Shown here in pieces: positions 23,608-31,877 of a DNA stretch of 64,000 nucleotides (positions within the stretch are counted from its first letter, which is position 1; each line of letters opens with the position of its first letter). A model generated the notes under the pieces. That model was given only the letters and a program-made list of their open reading frames with translations, searched no databases and had not been told where the DNA came from. The translations under genes and the position numbers were made by a program. The DNA is from Kitasatospora purpeofusca (GTDB taxonomy: Bacteria > Actinomycetota > Actinomycetes > Streptomycetales > Streptomycetaceae). The DNA is taken from positions 62,001-126,000 of the forward strand of contig NZ_JODS01000009.1 of NCBI RefSeq assembly GCF_000718025.1, read 5' to 3'.

Positions 23608-25311
23608 ATGGTGATCAGCGGCGGACGGGTGGCCGTACTGGGCGGCGGGGTCGCCGGGCTCACGGCCGCGACGGAACTCGCCGAGCGCGGCTACCGGGTG
23701 ACGGTGGTGGAGCCGGCCGGCTGGGGCGGCAAGGCGCGCAGCTCCGCCGTCCCCGGCACCGGGACCGCCGGACGCCTCGACCTGCCGAGCGAGCACGGCT
23801 TCCGCTTCTTCCCCGGCTTCTACCGCAGCCTGCCGGACACCCTCCGCCGGATACCGCTGGCCGGCCGACCGGACGGCGTCCACGGCAACCTCCGCGAGGC
23901 CACCCACATGCTGACGGCCCGCTCCGGCCGGGTCGGCGAGCTCCTGACGGACGTCTCGCTCGCGGCCGGGGCGCGCAGCCCGCTGGAGTTCCTGCGCGCC
24001 ACCGGCCTGCGCCCCGGCAACGGAACCGCCCTCGGCCCCGGCCTGACCGAGGAGGAACTGCTCTACTACGCGAACCGGCTGCTGGTCTACATGACCAGCA
24101 GCGACGAACGGCGGCTCGGGCAGTGGGAGTCCACCTCCTGGTGGGACTTCACCCGCGCCGACGGCGCCTCGGAGGAGTACCGCCGGACGTGCGTGGTCGG
24201 CAACACCCGCACGGTGGTGGCCGCCCGGGCCGAGGTGTGCAGCACCCACACCGTCGGCGGCTTCCTGGAGGCGTTCGGCTACGGCTTCCTCGGCCTCGGC
24301 GAGGTGCAGGCCGCCGACCGGGTGCTGAACGCCCCGACCAGCACCGCCTGGATCGACCCGTGGGTCGCGCACCTCGACGCCCTGGGTGTCCGGACCGAGC
24401 TCGGGTGGGCGGTGGAGCGGCTGACGGTGGCCGGGGGCGCGGTCACCGGCGCGGAACTGCGCGGACCGGGCGGGCGGCGCGAGGAACTGACGGCCGACCA
24501 CTACATCTGCGCGCTGCCGGTCGACCGGATCGGCGCCCTGCTGGAACGCGGACTGGCGGCCGCCGACCCGGAGCTGAAGAGCGTCACGGAGCTGCGGACC
24601 GACTGGATGGTGGGCATCCAGTTCTACCTGACCGAACCGGTGCCGGTGGTCCGCGGCCATGTGCAGTACCTCGATTCGGCCTGGGCCCTGACCTCGATCA
24701 GCCAGGCCCAGTTCTGGGACTGCGACTTCCGCGCGACGTACGGCGACGGCACGGTGGCCGACTGCCTGTCGGTCGACATCTCGGACTGGGACACCCCGGG
24801 CATCCGCTACGGCAAACCGGCCCGCGAGTGCACCCGGGCCGAGGTCGCCGCCGAGGTCTGGGCCCAGCTCTGCGACGGACTCAACGGCCCCGGCCGGCCG
24901 ACCCTGCACCGGGGGCTGCTGCACTCCTGGCACCTGGACCCGGCGGTGCGCGGCCTGGACGGACCGGGCCCGGCCGTCAACGACGAGCCCCTGCTGATCA
25001 ACACCACCGGCTCCTGGCCGGCCCGCCCGGCCGCCGCGACCGCGGCGCCCAACCTCTTCATGGCCGGCGACTACGCCCGGTGCCCGGTCAACCTGGCCAC
25101 CATGGAGGGCGCCAACCAGTCGGCGCGGCTGGCGGTCAACGCACTGCTCGCGGCCGCCGGGGACGACGCCGCGCCGGCCGAGGTGCACGAGCTCCACCGG
25201 CCGGCCGAACTGCGGCGGCTCAAGGAGGTGGACGCCGAGCTGTACCGCCAGGGCCGGGCGCACATCCTGGACGGTCCGGCTCCTTGGGAGGAGACCGGGC
25301 GGGGCGCGTGA
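23608..25311 (+). CDS. FAD-dependent amine-oxidase/phytoene-desaturase-like oxidoreductase
   Basis: 567 residues. The N-terminal FAD motif VAVLGGGVAGLTAATELAERG is followed by WGGKARS (the GG motif that contacts FAD ribityl in carotenoid-desaturase-like enzymes), EHGFRFFPGFY, and a C-terminal NLFMAGDYARCPVNLATMEGA. This resembles hydroxysqualene dehydroxylase and carotenoid-desaturase relatives more than monoamine oxidases. A prenyl diphosphate synthase gene converges on it, hinting at an isoprenoid substrate, but no phytoene or squalene synthase is in the window. GGAGGGGGAG precedes ATG 23608. Confidence 0.85.
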   Translation: MVISGGRVAVLGGGVAGLTAATELAERGYRVTVVEPAGWGGKARSSAVPGTGTAGRLDLPSEHGFRFFPGFYRSLPDTLRRIPLAGRPDGVHGNLREATHMLTARSGRVGELLTDVSLAAGARSPLEFLRATGLRPGNGTALGPGLTEEELLYYANRLLVYMTSSDERRLGQWESTSWWDFTRADGASEEYRRTCVVGNTRTVVAARAEVCSTHTVGGFLEAFGYGFLGLGEVQAADRVLNAPTSTAWIDPWVAHLDALGVRTELGWAVERLTVAGGAVTGAELRGPGGRREELTADHYICALPVDRIGALLERGLAAADPELKSVTELRTDWMVGIQFYLTEPVPVVRGHVQYLDSAWALTSISQAQFWDCDFRATYGDGTVADCLSVDISDWDTPGIRYGKPARECTRAEVAAEVWAQLCDGLNGPGRPTLHRGLLHSWHLDPAVRGLDGPGPAVNDEPLLINTTGSWPARPAAATAAPNLFMAGDYARCPVNLATMEGANQSARLAVNALLAAAGDDAAPAEVHELHRPAELRRLKEVDAELYRQGRAHILDGPAPWEETGRGA

Positions 25312-25349
25312 CCGGGTGTCCGTGACCGGATGTCCGTGACCGGGTGTGC
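25308..25349. repeat. Three 14-bp direct repeats at gene end
   Basis: Units GTGACCGGGTGTCC-like at 25308-25321, 25322-25335 and 25336-25349, differing at one or two positions. The first contains the stop codon of the FAD oxidoreductase. They fill the gap before the convergent prenyl synthase. Confidence 0.75.
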
Positions 25350-25367
25350 GCGAGGTGGTGTCCGGCG

Positions 25368-26405
25368 TCAGTGCTCCCGGTCGGTGATCAGTCCGGCCAG
25401 CGCCGCCAGCTCGGCCGCGGCCACGGGATCCCCGGTGAGCGCGCCCAGCCGGTCACGCGCCGCGGCCGCGTGCCCGGCCGCCCGCGCCTCGGTCCACCGG
25501 CGACCACCGGCCCGCTCCACCAGCAGCGCCAGCCCGGCCGGATCCACCGCCTCGCCGGCGGCGGCCCGCCGGTACTCCTCGGCGAGCCGGTCGCCGTCCG
25601 CCGTACCGGATTCGAGCGCCGCCACCACCGGCACCGAGAGCTTGCGCCGGCACAGGTCGTTGAAGACCGGCTTGCCGGTCACCGCCGGGTCGCCCCAGAT
25701 CCCCAGCAGGTCGTCCACCAGCTGGAAAGCCATCCCGAGGTCGTGGCCGAACGCCGCCCACCCGGCCACCGCCTCCGGCCCGGCCCCGCCGTACAGCGCG
25801 CCCAGGCGGCAGGCGCAGGAGAACAGCGAGGCGGTCTTGGCCGCCACCATCTCCAGGCACTCGTCCGGGCCCACCCGGTCCCTCCGCTCGAAGACGAGGT
25901 CGAGGCTCTCCCCCACGGCCAGGTCGACCAACGTCGTCAGCAGCGCGGCCGAGGCCTCCCGGCCCACGCCGTCCCCGGCGCCGTCCTGGTCACCGCTCTG
26001 GTCGCCGTCCACCAGCACGTCGAGGACGGTGAGCAGCAGCCCGTCCGCCGAACGCGCGGCCGCCGAGGGGCCGAACACCCGCCAAGCGGCCTCCCGGTGT
26101 CGCCGCACGGTGTCGCCGTCCAGCACGTCGTCGTAGAGCAGGGAGAGGTTGTGCACCACCTCCACCGCGGCGGCGGCCGGTACCGCCCGCCGCCGGTCCC
26201 CGCCGACCGCCCCGGCGCAGGCCAGTGTCAGCGCCGCGCGGACGAACTTCCCGCCCCGCCCGGCGCCCTCCCCGGACCAGCCGAACTGGTACGCCGCCAC
26301 CTGCCCTGCGCTCCCGCCCAACCGGTTGACCCAGGTGCGCAGTTGACTCTCGCACGCCTCCCCGGCCGCCCGCAGCAGCCGCTCGGCCGACACCTCTCCC
26401 GCCAC
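25368..26405 (-). CDS. Polyprenyl (isoprenyl) diphosphate synthase
   Basis: 345 residues from GTG 26405 (AAGGGG upstream). The trans-prenyltransferase fold is shown by the first Asp-rich motif LLYDDVLDGD (DDxxD), KTASLFSCACRLG, and the second motif FQLVDDLLGIWGDP, followed by GKPVFNDLCRRKLSVPV. It condenses IPP with an allylic diphosphate; the residues before DDxxD (VHNLSL) are not enough for me to predict chain length. A longer ATG start at 26474 would add a Gly/Arg-rich tail with poor coding character and is not favoured. It converges on an FAD oxidoreductase that may act on a downstream isoprenoid. Confidence 0.88.
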   Translation of the reverse strand: MAGEVSAERLLRAAGEACESQLRTWVNRLGGSAGQVAAYQFGWSGEGAGRGGKFVRAALTLACAGAVGGDRRRAVPAAAAVEVVHNLSLLYDDVLDGDTVRRHREAAWRVFGPSAAARSADGLLLTVLDVLVDGDQSGDQDGAGDGVGREASAALLTTLVDLAVGESLDLVFERRDRVGPDECLEMVAAKTASLFSCACRLGALYGGAGPEAVAGWAAFGHDLGMAFQLVDDLLGIWGDPAVTGKPVFNDLCRRKLSVPVVAALESGTADGDRLAEEYRRAAAGEAVDPAGLALLVERAGGRRWTEARAAGHAAAARDRLGALTGDPVAAAELAALAGLITDREH

Positions 26406-26591
26406 GACCCCGCCCCTTCGTCCGTTCCCCGCGCCTCCGCCCGCGCACTGCGACGATCTTCCCCTCCCCCGCACCCGAGGGAGCGCCGAGGTGCCCGCCG
26501 GGGGTTCGGTCGGAGCCGATCTGGTGGCGGCGGGGCGGGCCGCCTAGGGTGAGGCGGCACCAATGTCGCCTATGCAACAAGGTGGTTGAGG

Positions 26592-27779
26592 ATGATCCGG
26601 CGCCGATCACTGCTGACCTTCGCGGGCGTGGGAGGTGCGGCGCTGACCCTGCCGGGTGCCGCCGCCGCGCGTGCCGCTCCCTCCCCCGTTCCCGCTCCCC
26701 CCTCCGGGCCGGGGCCGATCGACCTGCCGGGACCGACCGTGCGGCGGACCGTCGGCACCGTGTCACTGCGACTGGTCGACGAGAACCGGCAGGACCCGTT
26801 CGCCCCGGTGCCGGGACCGCGCGAGCTGATGGTGCAGCTCTGGTACCCCGCGACCGGGAACGCCGGACGGGCGCGCGCGGCGTACGCCACGGAGCGGGTG
26901 GCGGCCGTGCTGGACCGGACCGCCTTCCTCGACCCGGGCACGCTCGGCCGGCTGCGCCCGACCGCGCGGGTGGGCGCGCCGCCGGTGCCGGGGGCGCTCC
27001 CGCTGCTGCTGCTCGGGCACGGTCGCAAGGGCGGGCGCAGCAACTGCACCGCGCTGGCCGAGGAGTTGGCCGCGCACGGCTACCTGGTCGCGTCGCTCGA
27101 CCACACCTACGACGCGGCCGCCGTCGAGTTCCCGGACGGCCGGGTGGTGCTCAGCGTGCTGGAGGACGAGCCCGCCGACTGGGACGCGGCCGAGCGCAAG
27201 GAGGTCGGCGTCCGGGCCGCCGACCTCCGTTTCGTGGCAACGGAGTTGACCACCGGCCGAACCGTCCGGCGGCACCCCGGGCTGCCGTGCGCGGACCCGG
27301 CGCGGATCGGTGTGCTCGGCCACTCGATGGGCGGCGCGGCGGCCGCCGAGGCGGTCCGGCAGGACCGGCGGTTCGCGGCCGGACTGGACCTGGACGGCGG
27401 ACTCTTCGGCTCGCCGGTGCCGGACGAGGGCCTGGACCGGCCGTTCCTGCTGTTCACCGCGCTGGACGACCACGACACCTGGCGGCGCTGGCGCGAGCAC
27501 CAGCGCGGGTGGGGGCGGCACCTGCGGCAGCACGACTCCGGTCATCTGAGCTTCACGGACCTGGCGCACGCGGCCGGTCCTGGGCACATGGCCGAGCACG
27601 CACCGCCGGAGGTCTACGCCCAACTGTTCGGCACCATCGCGCCGGAGCGCGCGACCGAGCTGGCGCGGACGTATGTACGGGTGTACTTCGACCGGTTCCT
27701 GCGCGGGCGCCCCTCGCCGCTGCTGAACGCGCCCTCGCCGCGCCACCCGGAGATCTCGTTCGTCTGGAGCCGCGGCTGA
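26592..27779 (+). CDS. Secreted alpha/beta hydrolase, PAF-acetylhydrolase-like
   Basis: 395 residues. A Tat-like signal (MIRRRSLLTFAGVGGAALTL) precedes a hydrolase domain with LVQLWYPATG and LLLLGHGRKGGRSN (oxyanion strand), the nucleophile GHSMGGAAAAEA near residue 240, the Asp in LFTALDDHDTW and the C-terminal His in GHLSFTD, an arrangement like platelet-activating-factor acetylhydrolase II. It probably hydrolyses ester or short-acyl phospholipid substrates outside the cell. A TTG at 26586 is in frame; ATG 26592 is preferred because AAGGTGG is better spaced. Confidence 0.85.
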   Translation: MIRRRSLLTFAGVGGAALTLPGAAAARAAPSPVPAPPSGPGPIDLPGPTVRRTVGTVSLRLVDENRQDPFAPVPGPRELMVQLWYPATGNAGRARAAYATERVAAVLDRTAFLDPGTLGRLRPTARVGAPPVPGALPLLLLGHGRKGGRSNCTALAEELAAHGYLVASLDHTYDAAAVEFPDGRVVLSVLEDEPADWDAAERKEVGVRAADLRFVATELTTGRTVRRHPGLPCADPARIGVLGHSMGGAAAAEAVRQDRRFAAGLDLDGGLFGSPVPDEGLDRPFLLFTALDDHDTWRRWREHQRGWGRHLRQHDSGHLSFTDLAHAAGPGHMAEHAPPEVYAQLFGTIAPERATELARTYVRVYFDRFLRGRPSPLLNAPSPRHPEISFVWSRG

Positions 27780-27802
27780 GGGCGGTCCGGCCCCGCTCCG
27801 CG

Positions 27803-28402
27803 CTACCCGGCGGCCCCGGGGTCGCGGCCGAAGAACCCGGCGAGCCGGTCGTACACCGGCGCGTCCTCGGCGACCGCGACCTCCGGGCCGAAGGCGTGCT
27901 GCTCCTCCTCGCTCCCCCGGTACTCGGGGCGCAGCGCGCCGCGCGCCCAGTCCAGCGCCGCCTGCCCGACCTCCTGGTCGAGCCCGCTGGTGGACTGGCC
28001 GGTGGCCCGGGCGAGGTCCCACCCGTGTGCGGCGAACTCGGCGATCTGCTGGTCCACCGGGAAGCGGGCCGGCAGTTCCCCGACGCCGGGGATCTCGATG
28101 ACGCCGCCGAGGTCGCCCGCCCCGCGCCAGGCGGCCACCAGGCGCTCCGCGTCGGCCTCGAAGCGGTGCAGCCAGTCGTCCTCGACCCGGTCGAAGGGCT
28201 CCGACCAGTCGGGCGTGCCGCCCTCCGCCCGGACGGTGAACTGCCGCAGGTCGTTCAGCAGGTGACTGATCAGCTGTCCGACATCCCAGGAGTGGCAGGG
28301 GGTCGGGTGGCCGGCGAGTTCGGTGCCGACGCCGTCGATCAGCCCGGCGGTCTGCGCGAGCGCGCGGGCGAGCAGCTCGATCGGGTCTTCCGCTCCGGTC
28401 AT
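27803..28402 (-). CDS. TIGR03086-type DinB/mycothiol-dependent isomerase-fold protein
   Basis: 199 residues of the DinB-like four-helix fold: N-terminal helix with the PTPCHSWDVGQLISHLL motif, whose His would bind metal, and EFAAHGWDLARATGQ with further His. Actinobacterial members act with mycothiol or remain uncharacterised. No adjacent maleylpyruvate or gentisate gene fixes a substrate. ATG 28402 is preceded by GAGAGG. It is transcribed in the same direction as the SDR gene upstream but separated by about 220 bp with two 20-bp direct repeats. Confidence 0.8.
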   Translation of the reverse strand: MTGAEDPIELLARALAQTAGLIDGVGTELAGHPTPCHSWDVGQLISHLLNDLRQFTVRAEGGTPDWSEPFDRVEDDWLHRFEADAERLVAAWRGAGDLGGVIEIPGVGELPARFPVDQQIAEFAAHGWDLARATGQSTSGLDQEVGQAALDWARGALRPEYRGSEEEQHAFGPEVAVAEDAPVYDRLAGFFGRDPGAAG

Positions 28403-28553
28403 GACGCACCTCTCCGTCGGCGGGGCCGCGTGTCGGCCCCTCGCGCGGGACCCGTGCGCGGGCGCGCGGCCGGTCGGACGCGCGCCCGCACACGTGGTCG
28501 GACCGGCCGATCGTAAACGCGGGCACCGACAACCGGCCCGGAGCAACACCCCG

Positions 28554-28593
28554 GGCCGGCCGTCGGCGTGTCCGGCCGGCCGTCGGCGTAGCG
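28554..28593. repeat. Two 20-bp direct repeats
   Basis: GGCCGGCCGTCGGCGT-containing units at 28554-28573 and 28574-28593, differing only in the last four bases, in the GC-rich spacer between SDR and TIGR03086 genes. Confidence 0.65.
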
Positions 28594-28621
28594 GGCCGAC
28601 CGCCCGCGTGTCCGGCCCGGG

Positions 28622-29380
28622 TCAGCCAGCGAAGCCGCCGTCCACGGCGATCTCGGCGCCGGTGATGTACCGGCCCTCCGCACCGGCCAGGTGCGCGACC
28701 GTGGCGGCGATGTCGGAGGGCCGGCCGAAGCCGCCCACCGCGGTGAAGCCGGACTGGAAGTCGGCGCCCGGGCCGTCCGCCGGGTTCAGCTCGGTGTCGA
28801 TCGGGCCGGGGTGGATCACATTGACGGTGATCCCGCGCGGGCCCAGCTCGCGGGCCAGCGTCTTGGTGAGCCCGATCATCGCGGCCTTGCTGGTGGCGTA
28901 GAGGCTGCCGCCCGCGAAGGCGGCCCGCTTGGCCATGCAGCTGCCGATGGTGACGATCCGCCCGCCCTCGGTCAGGTGGGCGACCGCCGCCTGGGCGAAC
29001 AGGTACGGCGCCCGGACGTTGACCTCCAGCACCCGGTCGATCTCGGCGAGGCCGGTCTCCTCGATCGGGCCGACGTGGCCCACCCCGGCGTTGTTGACCA
29101 GGATGTCGAGGCGGCCGAAGCGCTCGGCCACCGCCGCCACCACCGCGCGCACCTCCTCCGGGTCGGCGCTGTCGGCGCGGACCGCCCAGCCGCGCCGGCC
29201 CATCGCGGTGATCTTGGCCGCGACGGCCTCGGCCCGCTCGGCACTGCCCAGGTAGGTCACCACCACGTCGGCGCCGTCCTCGGCGAGCCGCAGCGCCACC
29301 GCCTCCCCGATCCCCCGGCTGCCGCCGGTCACCAGAGCCACCTTGCCGTCGAGCGCCGCGATACCCGTCGTGATCGTCAT
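28622..29380 (-). CDS. Short-chain dehydrogenase/reductase
   Basis: 252 residues, the classical SDR size. Cofactor motif VTGGSRGIGEA near residue 18, NNAGVG at about 94, catalytic Ser in IGSCMAKRA and Tyr/Lys in YATSKAA, then the PGPIDTELNP loop and C-terminal ITGAEIAVDGGFAG typical of FabG-like enzymes. NADPH preference is likely from the T-Y-L-G loop. ATG 29380 has AAGGAG ten bases upstream; an in-frame ATG at 29413 also has a GAGGAT Shine-Dalgarno, so an 11-residue longer form is possible. Substrate unknown; no regulator adjacent. Confidence 0.88.
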   Translation of the reverse strand: MTITTGIAALDGKVALVTGGSRGIGEAVALRLAEDGADVVVTYLGSAERAEAVAAKITAMGRRGWAVRADSADPEEVRAVVAAVAERFGRLDILVNNAGVGHVGPIEETGLAEIDRVLEVNVRAPYLFAQAAVAHLTEGGRIVTIGSCMAKRAAFAGGSLYATSKAAMIGLTKTLARELGPRGITVNVIHPGPIDTELNPADGPGADFQSGFTAVGGFGRPSDIAATVAHLAGAEGRYITGAEIAVDGGFAG

Positions 29381-29603
29381 CTCGTCAGAACTCCTTGTGT
29401 CGTTCGTGGACATGACTCGATCCTCGGCCGTGGCGGCCCTGGAGTCCGGCGGTATTCGGACGTCGCGTTCAACGTTCAACTACCGGCGGCACGCCCCGAT
29501 CCGCGCGCCTCGATCCGCGGGCCTCGGCGCGCGCCGCACGCCGCCGCGCGCCGGGTCCGGCCCGCGCGCCCCCGCCCCGTCCCCACCCCTGCCCCCGACA
29601 CGC

Positions 29604-29639
29604 CGAACGGCCGCCCCGGGGGCAGGGCGGCCGTTCGGT
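29604..29639 (-). terminator. Terminator downstream of Rpf gene
   Basis: Perfect 14-bp arms (29604-29617, 29626-29639) with an 8-nt loop, 29 bases after the Rpf stop on the minus strand. Confidence 0.8.
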
Positions 29640-29667
29640 CACCGGGGTGCGGGACCCGGCGAGGGGG

Positions 29668-30429
29668 TCAGAAGGACAGGGTCTGACCCGGGAAAATGAG
29701 GTTCGGGTTGGCACCGATCGCCTTGATGTTCCGGGCGTGCAGGCCGGCCGTGTCGAGGCCGAACTTGGCGGCGATGCCGCTCAGCGTGTCGCCGCTCTTG
29801 ACGACGTAGCCGCCGCCGGTGAAGCCCTTCTCGGGCGTGGCGGGCCCAGCGGCGGACCCGGCGGCGGGCGCGGCGGGCTTCGCGGCGCCCTGCGGCGGGG
29901 TCTGCGCCGGGGCCTTGCGGGCGGGCGACTTCTGGCTCTGGGCGGGGGCCTGGTCGGCCTTGGCCGGCTGCTGCTTGACCGGCTGCGGGGCCTTGGGCTC
30001 CGGGTCGGGCGTGTCGGCGACGACGGCGGGCGCGCCGCCGCGGCTCAGGCCCGCCTTGGCGGAGCAGACCGGCCAGGCGCCGGGGCCCTGCGAGGCGAGG
30101 ACCTTCTCGGCGACGGCGATCTGCTGCGCCCTGCTCGCCTGGTGGGCCTGCGGGGCGTAGGCGGCGCCGCCGTACGCCCTCCAGGTCGAGGGGGTGAACT
30201 GCAGTCCGCCGGAGAAGCCGTTACCGGTGCTGATGCTCCAGTTGCCGCCGCTCTCGCACTGGGCGACGGCGTCCCAGGCGGAGGTCGGGGCGGCAGCGGC
30301 CGAGGTGGCCGTGACGAGGCCGGCCACCGGCAGGGCCGCGACAGCGGCGCCCGCCACCACGGCCATCCGAACGCGGTTGCGCTTGGTGGCGGCGGGGGTG
30401 GCAGCGGCGGTCTCGTGACGGGGATTCAT
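29668..30429 (-). CDS. Resuscitation-promoting factor (transglycosylase) with LysM
   Basis: 253-residue secreted muralytic enzyme. A Sec signal (about 20-47, ending SAAAAP) is followed by the Rpf lysozyme-like domain (AWDAVAQCESGGNW with the catalytic Glu, FSGGLQFTPSTWRAYGG, and a Cys pair), a Pro/Ala/Lys-rich linker, and a C-terminal LysM (YVVKSGDTLSGIAAKFGL to FPGQTLSF). It cleaves peptidoglycan at spore germination or regrowth and LysM anchors it to the wall. Nearly 700 bp of non-coding DNA upstream, including a hairpin next to the ribosome-binding site, suggests control in the 5' UTR; many Streptomyces rpf genes are under c-di-AMP riboswitches, but I could not identify that consensus here. 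Confidence 0.93.
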   Translation of the reverse strand: MNPRHETAAATPAATKRNRVRMAVVAGAAVAALPVAGLVTATSAAAAPTSAWDAVAQCESGGNWSISTGNGFSGGLQFTPSTWRAYGGAAYAPQAHQASRAQQIAVAEKVLASQGPGAWPVCSAKAGLSRGGAPAVVADTPDPEPKAPQPVKQQPAKADQAPAQSQKSPARKAPAQTPPQGAAKPAAPAAGSAAGPATPEKGFTGGGYVVKSGDTLSGIAAKFGLDTAGLHARNIKAIGANPNLIFPGQTLSF

Positions 30430-31123
30430 GGAAGTCCTTTCGGCAGGCCCCGGGCAGGCATGCGGAACCAGACCCCTGCCGGGGCCGGTTTCGCTCCCTC
30501 ACTCGACGGGCGGCCGCACACGTGTCCGACGTGCCGTGCCGCCCCGGCCACCCTCCGCTCGCCGACTGCCGGTTGAGGCCGGTCGCGTCGACGGCCACCG
30601 CCCTGGTGCCGATGGTCGGTCGGCGGGCCGTGGGTCGGGGGTGAACCCGGGTGGTGCTCGTTGCACCGCCAAAGAAGCTACGGGCGCTACCGGGCCGCAT
30701 CAAGCAATTCTTGGTCGTCCCAGGTCAGTCGACTGTTACCGGCGGTATCGATCATGAAACTGACCCGGAAACGACCGGCTTTGACCGCATTCCCCGGCCC
30801 AAACGGTCGATTTCCGTGCGCTCGCTCACATCGGGTCGGCCGAAAGTTCGGGCGCTTTGTCGACTTACCGTCACCGATCACTGACGCGCCGTCATCTCGC
30901 CGACCGGAGTTCCCGGTTCCGCCGACCGGCGAGGTGGCGTTCGCCACTCCGACTACCGAGTGTGAGCGAGAAGTCGCTCAGCGCATGGCACACGACCCGT
31001 CCTTGCACGTACCGAACGGCCCGTCGGCCACTGACCGGACGGTCCGTCGACGCCTGACCGGACGTCCCGTCAGCCCTCGACCGGACGGTCCGTCGGCATT
31101 GCCCGAACGTCCGTCAGCACCCC
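30430..31123. promoter_or_regulatory. Long non-coding region upstream of rpf
   Basis: 694 bp with no supported gene; 30660-30900 is more A/T-rich than average. On the minus strand a near-perfect hairpin (GGCCCCGGCAGG to CCTGCCCGGGGCC, about 30446-30486) ends a few bases before the AAGGA ribosome-binding site of rpf and could gate translation. The part near 31013-31118 is a 23-bp tandem repeat listed separately. An 86-codon minus-strand reading frame at 30687-30947 lacks family resemblance and GC-skewed codon use. Confidence 0.5.
31013..31118. repeat. Tandem 23-bp repeat, about 4.6 copies
   Basis: Four full units at 31013-31035, 31036-31058, 31059-31081 and 31082-31104, plus a partial fifth, with core CGGACGGTCCGTCRGC. 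Most units contain a GGAC-G-GTCC mini-inverted repeat. It lies immediately downstream of the response-regulator stop (31124). Confidence 0.8.
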
Positions 31124-31792
31124 TCAGCCCACGCCGCCCAGCCCCGCGTCCCGCGCCAGCAGCGCCGCCTGCACCCGGTTCTCACAGCCCAGCTTGGCCA
31201 GGATCCGGCTGACGTACGTCTTCACCGTCGCCTCGCTCATATGGATCCGGGCCCCGGCGTCCGCGTTGGAAAGCCCCTCGCCCAGCAGCGCCAGCACCTC
31301 CAGCTCGCGCTCGGTCAGCACCTCCAGCCGCTGCCGGGCCCGGGCACCGCGCGCCGCGACCGGCCCCGCCCCGCCGCCCGCCAGCGAGTCGACGATGTGC
31401 CGGGTCGCGGCGGGCGACAGGAAGGCGTGCCCGGTGGCGGCCGCCCGGACGGCCTGGATCAGCTCGGCCGGCGCGGTGTCCTTCAGCAGGAAGCCGGCGC
31501 CGCCGTCGCTCACGGCGCGCAGCACGTTGTCGCGCTCCCCGAAGGTGGTGAGGATCAGCGCCCGCGCGCCGGGGGCGACCCTCGGCAGCTCGGCGAGCGC
31601 CGACAGGCCGTCCAGCACCGGCATCTGGATGTCCAGCAGCACGACGTCCACCCGGTGCGCGCGGGCCAGTTCCAGCGCCTGCCGGCCGTCGGCGGCCTCG
31701 GCCACCACGTCGATGTCGTCGGCGGAGGACAGGATCATCCTGATCCCGGCCCGGATGAGCGGCTCGTCGTCGGCGACGAGGACTCGGATCAC
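31124..31792 (-). CDS. NarL/LuxR-type response regulator
   Basis: 222 residues from GTG 31792 (AAGGGG ten bases upstream). The receiver domain (1-120) has acidic Asp8/Asp9, the phosphoacceptor Asp54 in VVLLDIQMP, Thr in LILTTFG and Lys in FLLKD. The C-terminal LuxR-type HTH (about 155-215) has LTERELEVLALLGEGLSNADAG and SEATVKTYVSRILAKLG. Partner of the histidine kinase that ends 85 bp upstream. Targets unknown; divergent genes do not flank it. Confidence 0.92.
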   Translation of the reverse strand: MIRVLVADDEPLIRAGIRMILSSADDIDVVAEAADGRQALELARAHRVDVVLLDIQMPVLDGLSALAELPRVAPGARALILTTFGERDNVLRAVSDGGAGFLLKDTAPAELIQAVRAAATGHAFLSPAATRHIVDSLAGGGAGPVAARGARARQRLEVLTERELEVLALLGEGLSNADAGARIHMSEATVKTYVSRILAKLGCENRVQAALLARDAGLGGVG

Positions 31793-31877
31793 TGCTGGTC
31801 ATCCCCTTGGTACTGGTCCGGACGGTGCGGCGGCGGACCGGCCGGTGCCCCGCGGACCATCCTGGCATCCCCGTCGC

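Noticed and set aside
23608..26405. Carotenoid biosynthesis cluster
   Set aside because: A desaturase-like enzyme and a prenyl synthase are present, but there is no phytoene synthase or lycopene cyclase anywhere in the window.
30687..30947. 86-codon minus-strand ORF upstream of rpf
   Set aside because: No good start context, composition unlike the genome, no family; more probably part of the untranslated region.
31013..31118. CRISPR array
   Set aside because: Units are directly tandem with no spacers and no cas genes are present.
30430..31123. Classical ydaO (c-di-AMP) riboswitch upstream of rpf
   Set aside because: Expected for many Streptomyces rpf genes, but the conserved GGGGAACC/GGGUGAA-type segments could not be read on the minus strand. 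GGGGGTGAACCC occurs only on the plus strand, where no downstream gene exists. Kept as an unexplained structured leader.
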